Of a DNA stretch of 64,000 nt, positions 20,281-33,231 are shown one piece after another. This DNA comes from Bugula neritina (taxonomy: Eukaryota > Bryozoa > Gymnolaemata > Cheilostomatida > Bugulidae), in contig OZ037770.1 of assembly GCA_964035545.1 (NCBI GenBank), positions 3,267,662 through 3,331,661 of the forward strand. Reading direction: 5' to 3'. The notes beneath the pieces were generated by a model. That model did no database searches and was not told the DNA's origin. It worked only from the letters and a program-made list of their open reading frames with translations. Each line of letters begins with the position of its first letter. Within the stretch, counting starts at the first letter, position 1. Position numbers and translations under genes: made by a program.

Positions 20281-22865
20281 TCTGCACAAGCAATGACTAT
20301 CCAAAATTGAAGTCTTGATTATTTAAGGAGCAATAAATTCCATATGCTCCTTTCCCAAACAAAAAATAAAATGTTATTTTATGTGTTGAATGGTTTTATT
20401 ACTTATTTAGCTTAGCAATTGTAGATATAATAAACTTAGCTTGAGTACCATATTGATAAATTGCAGCTGTTGAATTCTCAGACTATATAGATCATTATGT
20501 AGCAATTACATGTATACCACAATGTTGTTCTAACTGAGTTTTGAAAAAATGAATAATTGTCAATACAATAAATATTTTATACAGATTTATGTTCTGTTTC
20601 ATCAATGGAGATTGTTTTAAAATGATTTAAATGCCAAAATCTAAAATAATCTTTGTGCTCTTTAAAATTCAAATCTATTTATTTCATGTGTTATATAAGG
20701 TGAATACAATATATGACACTTTATAACATTACATTACAAATATTTTTATTAGCCATTTACACCAAAAACACAAGGAATATAGCTAGATGCAGTTGTCAAA
20801 GCAGGTTAAATAAGTTTGCAGCTATAGTAAGCACATGATATTAGGTTTTAACCCCAGTACAGGATAAACTCAGATGCAAAGAAGTTTGTTCAAGCATAAA
20901 TGCTCTTGCTTCATGTAGAGCAAATGTTATTTATCATTTAGCTATATGTTAAAATATTATATTGACCATTTTCTATTGCTTGATGCAGTGATACATGTAT
21001 AAGAGATAGTTTCTTACGACAACTTGTAAATACTTAAAATGAGCTTCTTTTTTAAATAATCCATTACTAGAGTTTTGACTTTTAACCTTTGACTTTTTTT
21101 TCTTTATTTCATGTTTGTTCATGTCTAATTATATTATAACCAGTATTTACACTAAACTTTGCAACATGTTGTCATGTCTGTAATATGCAATAAATGAATC
21201 AATGTAAACATGTAGACAAAGTAAAAGGTGCAACTGTGCATCATATCATCACCACTATTTATATATTTATAACCCTATAGCTGGTGCAACTTATATATAA
21301 TATAACAGTATACATGTAACTATATGCAATGATATATTAGTATAACTAAAACATTTATTTATTAGCGCATCTGCGCCACTATACATTGGGAAATTTAAAG
21401 ATTACTGGTTTCAAAAATTATATATTTATTTCTGCATTGACTGTCGTAGCAACTGGTAAGCATAAGCAAAACAAACTAGTAACCATGTGCTATAAAACTG
21501 TAAACTTTTTAGGAATAAACAACAAAACGCAACATATAAAATAATTGACAATGTAACTACCTTTTGTCTCATAAACAACGTAGCTATCGACTTGCACAAT
21601 TTATGTTGTAAAGTAGTTCAGGGAGAGAGAAACTTACAATGTTTGAATGACATAACCCACGAGTCTTTATCATGCCTTATATATATATATATATGTAAAT
21701 TTAGAATAGCTAAGAATAACATAGCCAGTGGGCCCACCAGTTGGCTACTCAACTGTGCTGATGGGCTACATATACACCCCCAATAGCAGGTTGCATAAAC
21801 ACCCAAACTATTGAATCAGTCAAACCACTCTGCTTGCTGTAATATATGTGTACATATATACCTTTATCAGCTTTTCCTTACAATTAGTAAAACTATAATG
21901 TATATAATAAACTAGTGACATTATATAATGTGCTATTACAACTGCATAGTATAAAATAAGAAAGTCATATAATATATTAATACAACAATAAATTTATATA
22001 TGTTACTGTATATATTATATTTTGTCTTTTTTACAAGCAAATAGAAATTATCTTAGCAAAGTTATTACCTCGTATTAACATATAGTTTATAAACTATAAT
22101 GACATATAAAGAGTGCTGCCCCAGTTACAAAGTATAGTGTACTTATCCATAAACTATGGTATCTTATATACAGAATGAGGCAGTGTCGAATACAAACATA
22201 TTTTCAAGGTGAATTACTCAGCACTTTACCCAATTATAGATTTCATTGAATGACTAATTAAAAGGTGTTTGAAACACATAAAACAAAAAGACTTTAAATG
22301 CATTAAACAGGTATTTTTCTTGAAAATATGTTTGTATTTGACAGTGTGTTATTCTATATATAAGGTACCATAGTTTAAGGATAATACTATATTTGGTGCC
22401 TGGGGTGGGGGGAATTCTTACATCTCATTGGCTAATTACAAAGCTCATTCTAAACCTGAAAAACATTTTAATCTTGTTGCTGATACAACTTATTTTTAGG
22501 AATATGGTGTACTTCATGAACAGTCAAATCATTGTTTTTGCTATTATATGCATAATAACAAACAAAGACTGCAAATTAATCAACTTCAACAGTTAAACTG
22601 TATACAAGTCTGTTTTGCCAAATATTTTTTGTCATTATTTGTTTATTCTTGCATATTTACAACACTAATAACTTTTCACTATAGTACCTTTAGAAGTCTT
22701 TATGTTTAGCAGGATAAAATAGGTTTTATTGTTACTAATGATAAAAATATTTTACAAAATGTTACAAGTTTGACAAAAATCACAAGATACATAATGTTTT
22801 CCTGGTTGCTTAGCAACGTTTTTTTTCAGAATTTTTTGTCAATGAAATTATCAAATAGCTTTCGA
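20281..22865. other. intergenic, no gene; 3' part is an old duplication
   Basis: No supported gene. From about 22200 the sequence is recognisably similar to 25240-25860, the region downstream of carboxypeptidase gene 2 (shared order: TATTTGACA...GCATTA, then ACTATA(T/C)TTGGTG(C/A)CTGGGG, then GGCTAAT(T)ACAAAGCT). It is therefore duplicated 3' flank. Confidence 0.6.
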
Positions 22866-23092
22866 CATCTGCGAGAAAAGCCCAAACTTCTTTTCCACTT
22901 TTTTGGATGTCACTCTCAAGACCAACAAATCCATTTGAAGCATTACCATCTGGTCTCAACTCCTATAAGGTGTACGAGTATTTAATACTAGCTTTTTCTT
23001 TTACCCTGCAGCTGGGAGCCTCATCTAAATTGAATAGAGACATTCAAGGTCAGTTTCTCATTTAATCATGTGACTATATAGGTATTTTTAGT

Positions 23093-23141
23093 TTATATAT
23101 GTATATATGTATATATGTATATATATGTGTATATATATGTT
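23093..23141. repeat. TATATGTA microsatellite
   Basis: Short imperfect tetra/octanucleotide repeat of ATATGTAT inside the pseudogene's deleted interior. Confidence 0.7.
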
Positions 23142-23549
23142 CATTTAAGTCTTACAACTGACATGCAAACTTTTTAGTAGTTTTTCATAAACAAATATAA
23201 CCAACTTAAAATAATTATAACTGTTAATTTGTTTTAGTTTTTGTCGTGTCAATTTTTATTTAGGCCTAATATAAAAAAACTTAAACCAAGTCAAATTTAC
23301 ATTTGCAAAACTGAATTAATGATTTAAACATCTCCCGTGCATATTATAGCATAAACAGTGCTTATTATTGGATGATCTTTCTCCAGCTTCTTCAACATAT
23401 TCACATGTTCGTCAGTTGTAGGCACCATTCTCCTCAGCTTGTGCCCTAACAACAGTTAGTTATGTAATACTTTTAAATAATTTTTATTCCCAGTGAAATG
23501 CTTTTATACAGCAAATCATGTTAAATGAAAATCATTTTTTAGCTTGACT

Positions 23550-23650
23550 AGACATGTTTAGGCATATTTGAGCATGTTTAGACATGTCAGGCGTGCCCAA
23601 ACATGCTTAGTCATATTCAGGCATGTTTATGCAAATTTAGACATGTTTAG
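23550..23650. repeat. decayed decamer array in pseudogene intron 1
   Basis: Counterpart of the 19884-19982 array. About five units still match RRRCATGYYY (for example AGACATGTTT, GAGCATGTTT, AAACATGCTT, AGGCATGTTT), the others are mutated in the CATG core and the phase is partly lost. Confidence 0.75.
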
Positions 23651-23966
23651 TCATGCAAAGACCTTTTATTATTCATCCAATCTGTAAATTACTACAACAC
23701 TTTAATACTTGCTTAATACACTTGAAATATATATTTTTTGCTTAATTTTGTTTTTTTTTGGTACTTTTTTAGAACTTTTCGAATAAAAAATTACTCATAT
23801 GTTTTCTTAAAGTTAGAAGTTGTCAAATTTCACCAACATACCCTGTGTAGAGCTTTTTAGCAGTGCAAAGCACACTTAGCCCTGTAAGCAGCACTACTAC
23901 CAACAGCCTCATTGTTAACCTTTTGAAGTAATAATGCAGCTGTAGTAGTTTAATGCAGCATTTTAT

Positions 23967-25817
23967 ATTCCGAACAAGCAATGATTAGCAAAAGTTAAAG
24001 TCCTGCTAATTTAAGGAGCAATAAACTCTATATGTTTGTTCTTCAGGGAAGCAACATTATTTTATCTGTCAAATGGTTAATACTTTAGTTTAGCAAGTAG
24101 AGATATAGTAAACTGCAGCTGTTGAATTTTCAAACTGTAGATCTGTGGTAGCCCAAATTTTATGTATACCATCACTTTCACTTATTGTAACTCAAATGCT
24201 AAGGACCTTTTAATCACAAGTCACACGTATTAGAATATATAAACTAGCACAAGCATAGTCTACAATAACAGGAAGTGCAAAAGGTTTACTAATACTATTC
24301 ACTAGTTTCAACAACCCTTAGTTTTGAGTGGTGCATTCACATCCCTGACTCTGACCGGTTTGTAGCTGTGTGCGGTAGACTGTGATCATTCTTTTATTAC
24401 ATGCAACACTTTAAGAGCAGATTGTATGTCACCCTAACTATTTTACATGTTTGAATAAAAAAACATCGACCTAAATGATTTGTGGGCACTGATAACTCTA
24501 ATTTGAGAAACATGGGACTCTGATCGTTTTATCGGTGGTGTCTTCAAATTGTCTATTAGCCAGTTTCAGCAACATGACGCAACTAATAAACCATGAGTTG
24601 CAACTGTCAAAGTGACTAAAATTATGTCCAAAATAATATATCAATGTGTCACAAAAAGAGTTTGATTTAATTTAAATTAAATACTTTAGAAGTATAATAT
24701 GTGATATGAATGCACTAATACATATATAGGTGTAGAGCCAGATATAGTATGTTATATTATGTTAAAATTTTATATTCACCTTTTTCTATTCCTTGGTGCA
24801 GTTACATAACTTTGCACATATAAATAAGCATGTATACAAAGTAAAATTAGGTAATGTACAACTGTGTAATTTAATATATTATTAAAATTACTGTTATATA
24901 GTTGTATATAGTAGTAGACTAGCTATAATATATAGTGCAACTTTTATATAATATATACCAGTATAACTGTGCAATAATATATAACTAGTATATATACAAA
25001 TAAAGTATTGTTATAGTAAAACTATATAATTTGTTTGTGAAACTGTATAATATGTTAGTAAAACTGCCTAATATAATATCATAAAAATTATATAATTCAA
25101 TATAATATAATAAAATCAAATCAAATAATATATTACTATGCAGTTTTTATATTATTTTATGTCTTTTCACAAATTATAAGTCCATATTATTTACATTAAA
25201 TATAAATTTATTTTATAACTTCGAATCGGTTCCAACGAATGCAGCCTGTTTCGTATCTTAACATTTTTATTTTATTTTTTTAAACACCCTTTATTTAGCC
25301 ATTTAATGAAATCTACTGAGTAACGTGCTAGAAAAAAGAATTTCAGTTTTATAGTATGGGAATTCATTTTGAAAAGAGCAATTTTGGGAATTATTTTCAT
25401 ATTTGACACTGCATTACTTTACCTATAAGATATTATATAGTTCATGAATAACACTATACTTGGTGACTGGGGGGCAAGTAGTTTTATATACCACAGGCTA
25501 ATGACAAAGCTTGTACTATTATATGTAAAAATAATTCAAACTTTTGCTCAATATGCAATGATTTTTTGAAATTTTGGTATATCATTGTTTTACATATAGT
25601 ATATGCATAAAAGTGACAAAACAGAGAAAATGCAAATGAATCTACTTTATTGATCAAATTACATAAATTGTTTTGTTTTACATGTTATTATTTGTTTGAT
25701 AATGCACACGCATTTACAGCAAGATTGCATTTTAATAAGTAGCTTTAAGGCTCTTCATGTTTAGCAAAATTATTTATCCTTTATTGTTACTTAACCAAAA
25801 GATAACATAAACAATGT
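23967..25817. other. intergenic between pseudogene and carboxypeptidase gene 2
   Basis: AT-rich, no supported gene. The part from about 25240 is the paralogous copy of 22200-22865. Runs of TATA-type words near 24880-25140 look like low complexity only. Confidence 0.5.
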
Positions 25818-25823
25818 TTTATT
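25818..25823 (-). terminator. candidate polyadenylation signal, carboxypeptidase gene 2
   Basis: AATAAA on the minus strand 37 nt beyond the stop codon of the gene at 25860-31785. Confidence 0.5.
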
Positions 25824-25859
25824 AGTTGCTTAGCAACCTCTCTATTTAAAAAGCAGTGT

Positions 25860-28800
25860 TCATACATTCATCAAATAGCCTGCTACAGCTGCAAGAGAAG
25901 CCCAAACTTCTTCTCCACTCGGTTGGATCTCACTCTCAGGAACAACGAATCCATCCCAAGCATTACCATCTGGTCTCAGTTCATAGGTGTACGAGTACTT
26001 GATACCTGCTTTTTCTTTCGCCCAATCATATGCACCGCCAGATGCCTCATCTAAATCAAATCGGAAATGTCAAGGTCAGTTTCTAATTTACTCATAAGAT
26101 TAGGCCTTGTTAGTTTACAATATTATTTTTTATTTCAATGAGATTTATTTGGTGAGAATTATATAAATGAAATTGCTGTACAACCTTTAAAAACATTTGC
26201 TTGCCAAATGCTTCAGCAAAAAATATTCCACACCTAAAGAGAATACACTGCTCACTCATTGTACATAATATATTTAACTTACAGAGTATATCAGGAGGTG
26301 TACCAACAATGAACTGCGTGCCATGGACACCAAACAGTGCTTCGTTTCCAATATTTGCTGCCTCTAGCTAAAAAGTACATTGTATAAAGAGGTCATTTAT
26401 GCTGTTAGAAGAATCATAGTGGTTCTTGTGCAATTGAACCCTTCAAATGTGATTATATTATAGTGGTACGTTCATACGCATTATAATTTTTCCATAGTGA
26501 TGAATATTTTAAACAACCCTGAGTTTATAAATATAGCACTTTGTAAATTTTAGTTTTAGATTACCCCTTGGTCGTTTTGTGATTCTACTGTAGCCCAAAT
26601 AGTATAATGATTAGTATGCTGGTTTGCAAGCCAGAAGTGTGAGGTTCAATTCCCAATTGGGGCAAATTTTTTGAAAGTTTTTTCATCTCTAGATTAGGTT
26701 AGGTACTAGTCCTAAGAACCTGAGGGGCTGGTAAAGCTCAGAAATCAACAGAGAAGTGGAGGGGTGAACTAGGTAAAGTTTTGAAGAACTGGGTAGAGTG
26801 TGGTATAGTTGTGGTTAGCATGCAGACACACAAATTAAGAGACTGAAGTTGGATTTCTGGTGTGGGCAGAAATTTTACAATCTCAAACATTACAAACATG
26901 TCAGCAACTAAATATTTTTAATATAATTTTTAGCATTCCCCTCAATTGATCTTTTTGTTGATTTAGAAATTATACGATTCAATATCACTTGTTGAATATG
27001 TGTGTCAGGCAGAATATTAATCAAAACTTAGAAATAAGGGCTTTGGATTTCTCCCTTATATGAAATTGGAAAGTATCTTTTTGCATAAATTAACTGTTCA
27101 GATCCACCCACCAGTTCAGAATAGTCAGATGGTTTAGCGGAGCCCCAGGCCCAGGGGGTGAGCCACATCTGGGAGTAAGAGTGAACCCCCATGTACAGCT
27201 TTACTCTGGAGGCTATCTGCAAGATTTTGTTCTTCATGTTCACCACGCAGGGTTCAGTAAAAGCCTGAGGACCACCGTATGTCTGGGTACAGGGGTTTGT
27301 ACTGGTACCCGATACTGTAATAGAAAAAAAAGATGAGGTTTATTGTCTAAATATATTTATAAAGTGTTGAAATAAAAATTGAATAGCTTTTTTTCATAGA
27401 CTGCATTCATTTAACAGTCTAAAATGTTGAAATATAAAAATCATCACCTCCCCAGTGAGCATCCCAATTCCGGTTTGGATCAGTTCCTATACATTGATTG
27501 TTGGGGTTGATCGTTCTGGTCTTCCGCCACAGTCTATCCTGCAATAGCATTATTTCATTTTCAGTTTTATATAACTATCAATTCTCACTGCAGAGTTAGA
27601 AAACATAGTTATTCAAAGTTTTCCTTTATTAATTTTTTTGATCAGCTAATTAAAAAGAAACATCAAGCTGATTGAGATTATAGAAGCCAATTGAAAATTA
27701 GTATTACTTTTTATTTATGATGCCATATAAACATTTACTATAAAAAATAAATCAACACGAATAAGTGCATTATAAGTGGAGAATGCAAACTATAGTCCCT
27801 TAACATAATTGTGAGGAATAACATTATGAGGTAGAAGAAAATATTTAAATTTACAGCCGCGACTGATTATCTTATAAACTAGCATCTAAATTAATTTAGT
27901 GTGATTTCATAAAACAACTCAATAAAGTTTAGATTATTTTTTAGTGCGGCTGATATAGCAAAGAACTTGCATACAAAAAATCTAGCAAAGAGAGTATTAA
28001 ATTTTCAATATAATTAAAGCCTATATATGTATTTACAATAGATGTAAGTGAGCCAGATAGATACTGAACTTACGAGGTAAGTGAGATTAGTAAACAGTAT
28101 AATAGACTTACAGTATATAAGAAAGTCTAGTTTAAATAAACTGCTAAACTTACATTGGTATGAGTGTATTCGTATCCATCTGGGTTAGCAATTGGCAGGA
28201 AGTACCAATCATACTGATCCATCAGCTCTTTCACTTTACTATTTGTGTTGTAACTCGTCAACATCTGTAACAGACGTGCGTGTCATGCTCGCTAAGTTTT
28301 ACGCTGCCAAAGTTTTTTACATTATGGCTTTACTGCAGAATGATGTAATAGCATAATACTAAAATATCTACTATAATGGATATTTAATTCAAGCAGTTGA
28401 AGTCTCAGCTAGCTTACAACTAATATAACAATTAAAATTTATTTTTTAGTTTTTTGTGTCTCCCTAATTAGGTCATCTCTCGACACTTCCCTCTTGCTGT
28501 GTCAAATTAAACCTTTTCCACCATTATCATTCAATAATTTGTTGTGTCTTAGACAATCTAGAGCTTTAAACATGTAGTTGCATAGCCTACATGCATTCAT
28601 AAATAATATTTCATCTCACTATTGATTTCAATACATGGCACACTTACCATGTTGATAATCCAGATGGTTGTGCCTACAGTCAGCCATTCTCTAGCGTGAA
28701 TTCCAGAATCTACCCAGATGATTGGTTTCTCTGCGGAGCCCCTGCTTATAGGAGCACCTATCTGTTGGTTATGATATATACAGAGAGAACTCAGTATACT

Positions 28801-31785
28801 GCATGTATCAACAAAGGGCGTACAAACTAGGCTGTAACTTTATATAAAGAAAACCGAAGCTATTGTAGGCGATATAGTTTTATGCAACATGCTTAAGTCA
28901 ATTTTTTAACTAAAACTTTTAATTTAAAATTAGTGCCTAAAACATTTCAAAGTAAGGCACTTCAAGTTGTTTTTTATTTCTTGGCTCAAAATTCAATGAC
29001 TCTTTATTTTTCACTTCTAATGGTTAGTAATTCATAGTCTAATTGGACTTGATTTCTTTTTTATGCAAACTGTTTTTAGTTATAGTTCCGTCATTTTAAT
29101 ATTTGAAACAATAGACAATACAATAACTTTCTGTAAATTAAAATTAAAATAGCTATACAGCACCGGCTTTATATTACTTTTTTAAGTTCAGGTCTTTGAT
29201 ATAATGCCTGCAAGAAAGTATTTGTGTCACAGTAAAAGTCTTTAATTAATCACGATGCTACTATATATAATATTCAAAGCAACAGTCTTTTATAGATAGC
29301 TTAAAATTCCTTTACAATATCAGGAGCTTAATTTCAAAAAAAAGAAGGCTTCAAATCAAGGTTAACAAATTTAGCTCATATGCTTCACTTCTTTACTCAG
29401 TTATTTCCTAATTAGATTTGTAATAATAAACTCATTACCTTGATGATAGTCTGCACTCTGGCCCGATACGACACCCCTATATCTTCCACCTTAGCCAGAT
29501 CTGGATACTGGTTGGCCATCTGGTAAAGCCAGTTCTGAACCTGCATGTATAGAGTCAATACTAGCAAAGTATGGTAATCAAAGTATATAAAAATTAAAAT
29601 CAATTGTTTGCAGCTTATGAATTTAGTTGTTATAAAGTCATACAATTACTAAAAATGGTACTATAGAAGGAAGAGTTGAAATGCATATTATGTAGAAACT
29701 GATGTGGTATTCCCATAGCTATACCTCGTGTAAAGCAGCATTGCTCGAAGTTGATGCAATCAAAAATTTCACATGATATAGATTATTGTTTATTACATTC
29801 TTAAATTATTCAATTATTATATTATCTAGTGATTTTATTTGACATAATTTAGGCTGCAGCAGTTCCCTATTCTATTCTATTCTATTGTAATTTTGATGAC
29901 CAAGTTAACAGCGCATTTAGATCTATACATAGATTTAAAACTAAATTAGAATAATGTCAGCTGTTGAAGCAGATAAATGTGCCAGTTGCTATAAAATATA
30001 TTTACTATGATTCTATAAATTTATAATAATATTTCCTATTTAAATTTTGATATAAAATACAAATGTTTATTCAATAGTATTACGCTTACGTCTCTATGGC
30101 GAGGAAATGTTCCAACAACGTTTAGTGTGGAAGCAGAGTTAAGTGAAGTTTTCATTGATGTTGAGGGATGTTTTTCAATCAATCTGAAAACAATTTATAG
30201 TAATTTGAAATACATCAAAATGGCAGCTTAATATGCGGTTTGCTAAAAACACAGCACCTATAAGCGTTTTCAAAAACTGTAGGCCTAATCATGAAATAAG
30301 TAATTAGTAATTATAATAAGTTTTTATTTGGTTAGTTTTGAAGCTGTACAGCCACAGTAAGCAGCTGCAAGAATGTTTTATATACAGGTTGTAAAAATGA
30401 TCAGCATTTAAATCGATATAAAATAATTCAAATTAGGAAAAACTATTAATATATATATTTAAATGTATAACTTGGCAGTTCGTTGATATATAGCTTGAAA
30501 TCACATGATATGTCAAATTATAAGTTTAATGTTGTGCGTACATAATAATGCGTGATTGCATAATTTATAATGTGCATTTTGTAAAATTTAAAAAATGCAT
30601 GATGTTCATATAATAAATCCAAAAAAAATTATGTTTTAAAGAATCAAAAACTAACAAACTCCCAGCAGGCAATTTTGTGATGTCATATGTGGGTACAATC
30701 CCCCCACATAAGGTTCATAGTCTAAACTCTAATATATAGATAAAAACTATTGGCTGTTTACAGAGATATAAATAATTTGAACAGAAATGCTTGTGTTTTT
30801 AATTATATATTATGATATTATTATTCCTAAGTTCTTATAGTAAAATAATTATTATAATTAGGTATAGTGAAATTCTTACAAGATATAAAATAATTATACA
30901 ACTTACTTCTGCAAATCCTGATGAATCACTTCAGATCTCAGTCCGACATTAGCAAGAACATTCCGGAAGTAATCAGAAACACCTGGTGGGATGTTCACAT
31001 CCACATTCCTGTTCTTAGCCGGCTCCGTCCAAAAATCGAGCTAAAAATATTATATTGAATGATGTTAATTTTTTTTCTAAAATCAATTTTCTTATTTGAT
31101 TGCAAGCAGCTATAATGCTTACAGCATCTCATAACAATTTGGATTGGTGAAAAATAGAAACTGATAAACTCCTACAATATATAATTTTACCTATCACACT
31201 CCCAATGGTTATAATCAGAAGGCTGTTTCTTATATATATAGTAAATAGGCTTTTGTTGGTTTTTTAAAAAAAAATTATTCTCTCACCATGGGATAGTCTT
31301 CTTCCAGTTTTTTCAAAATTTGCACTTGTTGATCATTCACTGGCACTATTCGCATCAGCTTGTGACTTAAAAAGATAGCAACGTGAGACTAACTGTTATA
31401 TATTTTAATAATAAAATATGGTAAAAATTGGAAACAAATACTTGCAGTCTACTTTTTTTATAACCATAGAAAACAGATAAGCTTTATTTTTTTAATTTCT
31501 TTAATTTTTCTACAAAATAAAAGCTTTTATATCAGCAGTATTTAATATTATATCAATATATCTTGAATAAAAAAATTACACTCTGTTGACTTTTAAATAA
31601 ATTTTTTTTATATATAAATGTCAATAAACTTATTTGTATTTTAAACTTATTAAAAATTACATTGTATTTTGTAAGTAATGAAGGGCAACACTTTTTATAA
31701 TCATTATAACTTACTTTGTGTAGGATTTCTTTGCTGCTGTAAAACAGCAAAGCGCAAGAACAGCTAACAACGCAGCCAACTTCAT
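25860..31785 (-). CDS. carboxypeptidase A-like zymogen, gene 2 (11 exons)
   Basis: Coding exons in sense order: 31715-31785, 31287-31365, 30907-31040, 30090-30183, 29439-29540, 28648-28761, 28154-28264, 27448-27538, 27112-27314, 26283-26367, 25860-26050; they join to 424 codons plus TGA. All but two exons equal gene 1 in length (exon 6 is one codon longer, exon 11 three codons longer), so the genes are tandem duplicates. Signal peptide [18 protein letters not shown], then a propeptide and the M14A domain with HARE, DPNRN, VHSYSQ, the Tyr248-equivalent in [10 protein letters not shown] and Glu in TYELRP. The S1' position is again Tyr. Exon 8-9 sequences differ most from gene 1, in the loop around [10 protein letters not shown]. 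Donors are consensus, unlike exon 5 of gene 1. SINE pieces sit in intron 9; other introns are empty. Likely a secreted digestive enzyme activated by proteolysis; substrate preference untested. Confidence 0.94.
26592..26672 (+). mobile_element. tRNA-derived SINE fragment (intron 9 of gene 2)
   Basis: tRNA-like block with an A-box-like AGTATAATGATTAGTATG and B-box GGTTCAATTCCC, ending GGGGCAAATTTT. It shares the ...TTGCAAGC...GGTTC.A.TCCC..GGGGCAA.TT layout with the copies at 60885 and 61911. Confidence 0.7.
26800..26881 (+). mobile_element. second, degenerate tRNA-like SINE unit
   Basis: Begins GTGTGGTATAGTTGTGGTTAGCATG and ends GGGCAGAAATTTTACAAT, matching the A-box and the ATTTTACA tail of the family. 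The middle is degraded. With the unit at 26592 it may be a dimer. Confidence 0.45.
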
Positions 31786-32000
31786 CTTTCCCTTTAGATT
31801 CAGCACACTGCTTCTACAAGCAAACTAACTCAAATAAAACTGTTACTTCAGAAAGTTGGAAAGGAATTGCTCGATATATGTTTCAAGAGTTGAACCCACA
31901 TGTTGCATTCCCAAATTGTTAGGTTAACTTTTCATTAGACTATCCACTCAAGGTTCTACTTGTGATCTGAGATAACGATATCAAGGGTGGCTTTTGAGAG

Positions 32001-32030
32001 CACCTGCTGCAGGTGAGAAAGTAGCAGGTG
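32001..32030. promoter_or_regulatory. E-box cluster upstream of carboxypeptidase gene 2
   Basis: CACCTGCTGCAGGTG is a perfect 15-bp odd palindrome holding two CACCTG/CAGGTG E-boxes, with a third GCAGGTG 8 bp further. It lies about 215 bp upstream of the start codon. Binding by a bHLH factor is inference. Confidence 0.4.
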
Positions 32031-33231
32031 TCAGATGTCAAAATGTCAAAATCTCAATATATTATAGAAATCTAATTCTGAAATATAATTAATTAATTTA
32101 CACATTTGTTCAATTTGATATGTTTGACCTTGATGTGCATACTTTAGTAGTAATTTGTTTTCTCGCTATCTGTTGAAATGTTTAATTCACGCATATAAGA
32201 CTACAAAAGTCATTTTAACATATTATAGGAAAGAAAAAGAAAATTTTAAAAAATTTAGTAAAACATTTTTTTCATATAAGTTATAGCCACTCTCAAATAT
32301 TCTATGTAAACTGATTTACATATAAAATGTTATATTGAGGTTCCTATAATTGAAAGAGGAGTCACTTCATTGTGTCCCATGCTTGTGTCAATTGTGGAGT
32401 TATGCTTTCCTGGAAACATTTTTTGCTTGCAATGTCTGACACTTAATAAAATAACTTTTACAGAATTTTAAGCGGAATGCAAGTCATTTGTTATAAGAGA
32501 AGACAACTCTGTAGAGAGTATATGATACGGTAACCAGTAAGTGAATAACCGATAAGCGCCACACAGAGTTCATTGGCTGATAGGTTTCTAGTTACAATAA
32601 TACAACTACAATACTAATTGTTGATTGTGTTAACAATATAAAAACATCATTGATCAATAAATATATACCAGCTACTGTTTTGAATAAGATCTTTTAACAA
32701 CTGAGAAATTTATTTTGAGAAATTAAAACTTTTAATTGAGAATAAAAAGTTTCCATAGAAGCAAAAACTTTTTTTGTTATTCAACATGTTAAAGTAAATT
32801 TATTTGCATATTTGTGCATATGCAGTTATTATAAGCAGTGGTGATGGTAAACAGTTATGCAAAAAGTCTTTTTTTAAAAAAACAAATTCAAATTTATTAG
32901 AATTGTACTGGAAAGAGCTGTGAGGTAAACATACATGTATATAAAAACATGTCTTGAAGATCTCTCTGCAGAGACATACATTGTATTACTTGACATTAAA
33001 TGTAGAAAATCACTCAATATAAAAGAAAAATTTGAAAAACTGGTGTTTGGCAAAAGAAAATATTTTAAAAATAACTATGAGTATAGCAAGTTTTCAGTCC
33101 AAACATAAAAACCTGCATTTTAGAGAAGCTGGTATATACTAAGACACATAATTTTAATAAGTAACACAAATTCATAAAAAAGAAATATCTTTTGATTTTA
33201 TGCATATTAGTTTTCAAACGGTATCTTTTTG
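32031..33231. other. intergenic, nothing recognised
   Basis: AT-rich sequence between the carboxypeptidase gene 2 promoter and the 3' end of the orphan gene. No gene or repeat supported. Confidence 0.5.

Larger units (their letters stand above)
22866..23912 (-). pseudogene. chimeric, internally deleted carboxypeptidase A pseudogene
   Basis: Only exon 1 (23842-23912, 71 nt, signal peptide MRLLVVVLLTGLS intact), exon 2 (about 23370-23445) and an exon 11 remnant (22866-23024) remain; exons 3-10 are gone. Exon 2 has lost its donor GT (reads ATAATAAG) and its acceptor is altered (TTAG|GGCAC instead of TTAAG|GCAC). The last-exon remnant has a small insertion in the TYEL region and a deletion upstream. 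The 5' part, including the promoter and the intron 1 decamer array, resembles gene 1, whereas exon 11 (GGATGTCACTCTCA, GCCTCATCTAAAT) and the 3' flank resemble gene 2. I infer origin by recombination or tandem duplication followed by deletion. Confidence 0.88.

Noticed and set aside
26592-26672. Possible tRNA gene
   Set aside because: A 7-bp acceptor-like pairing exists but the anticodon arm does not close with a 7-nt loop; fits the SINE family.
27028-27246. Stand-alone 72-codon carboxypeptidase ORF, and similar single-exon frames at 14444-14662, 29412-29645 and 42001-42240
   Set aside because: They are single exons with intron read-through, not separate genes.
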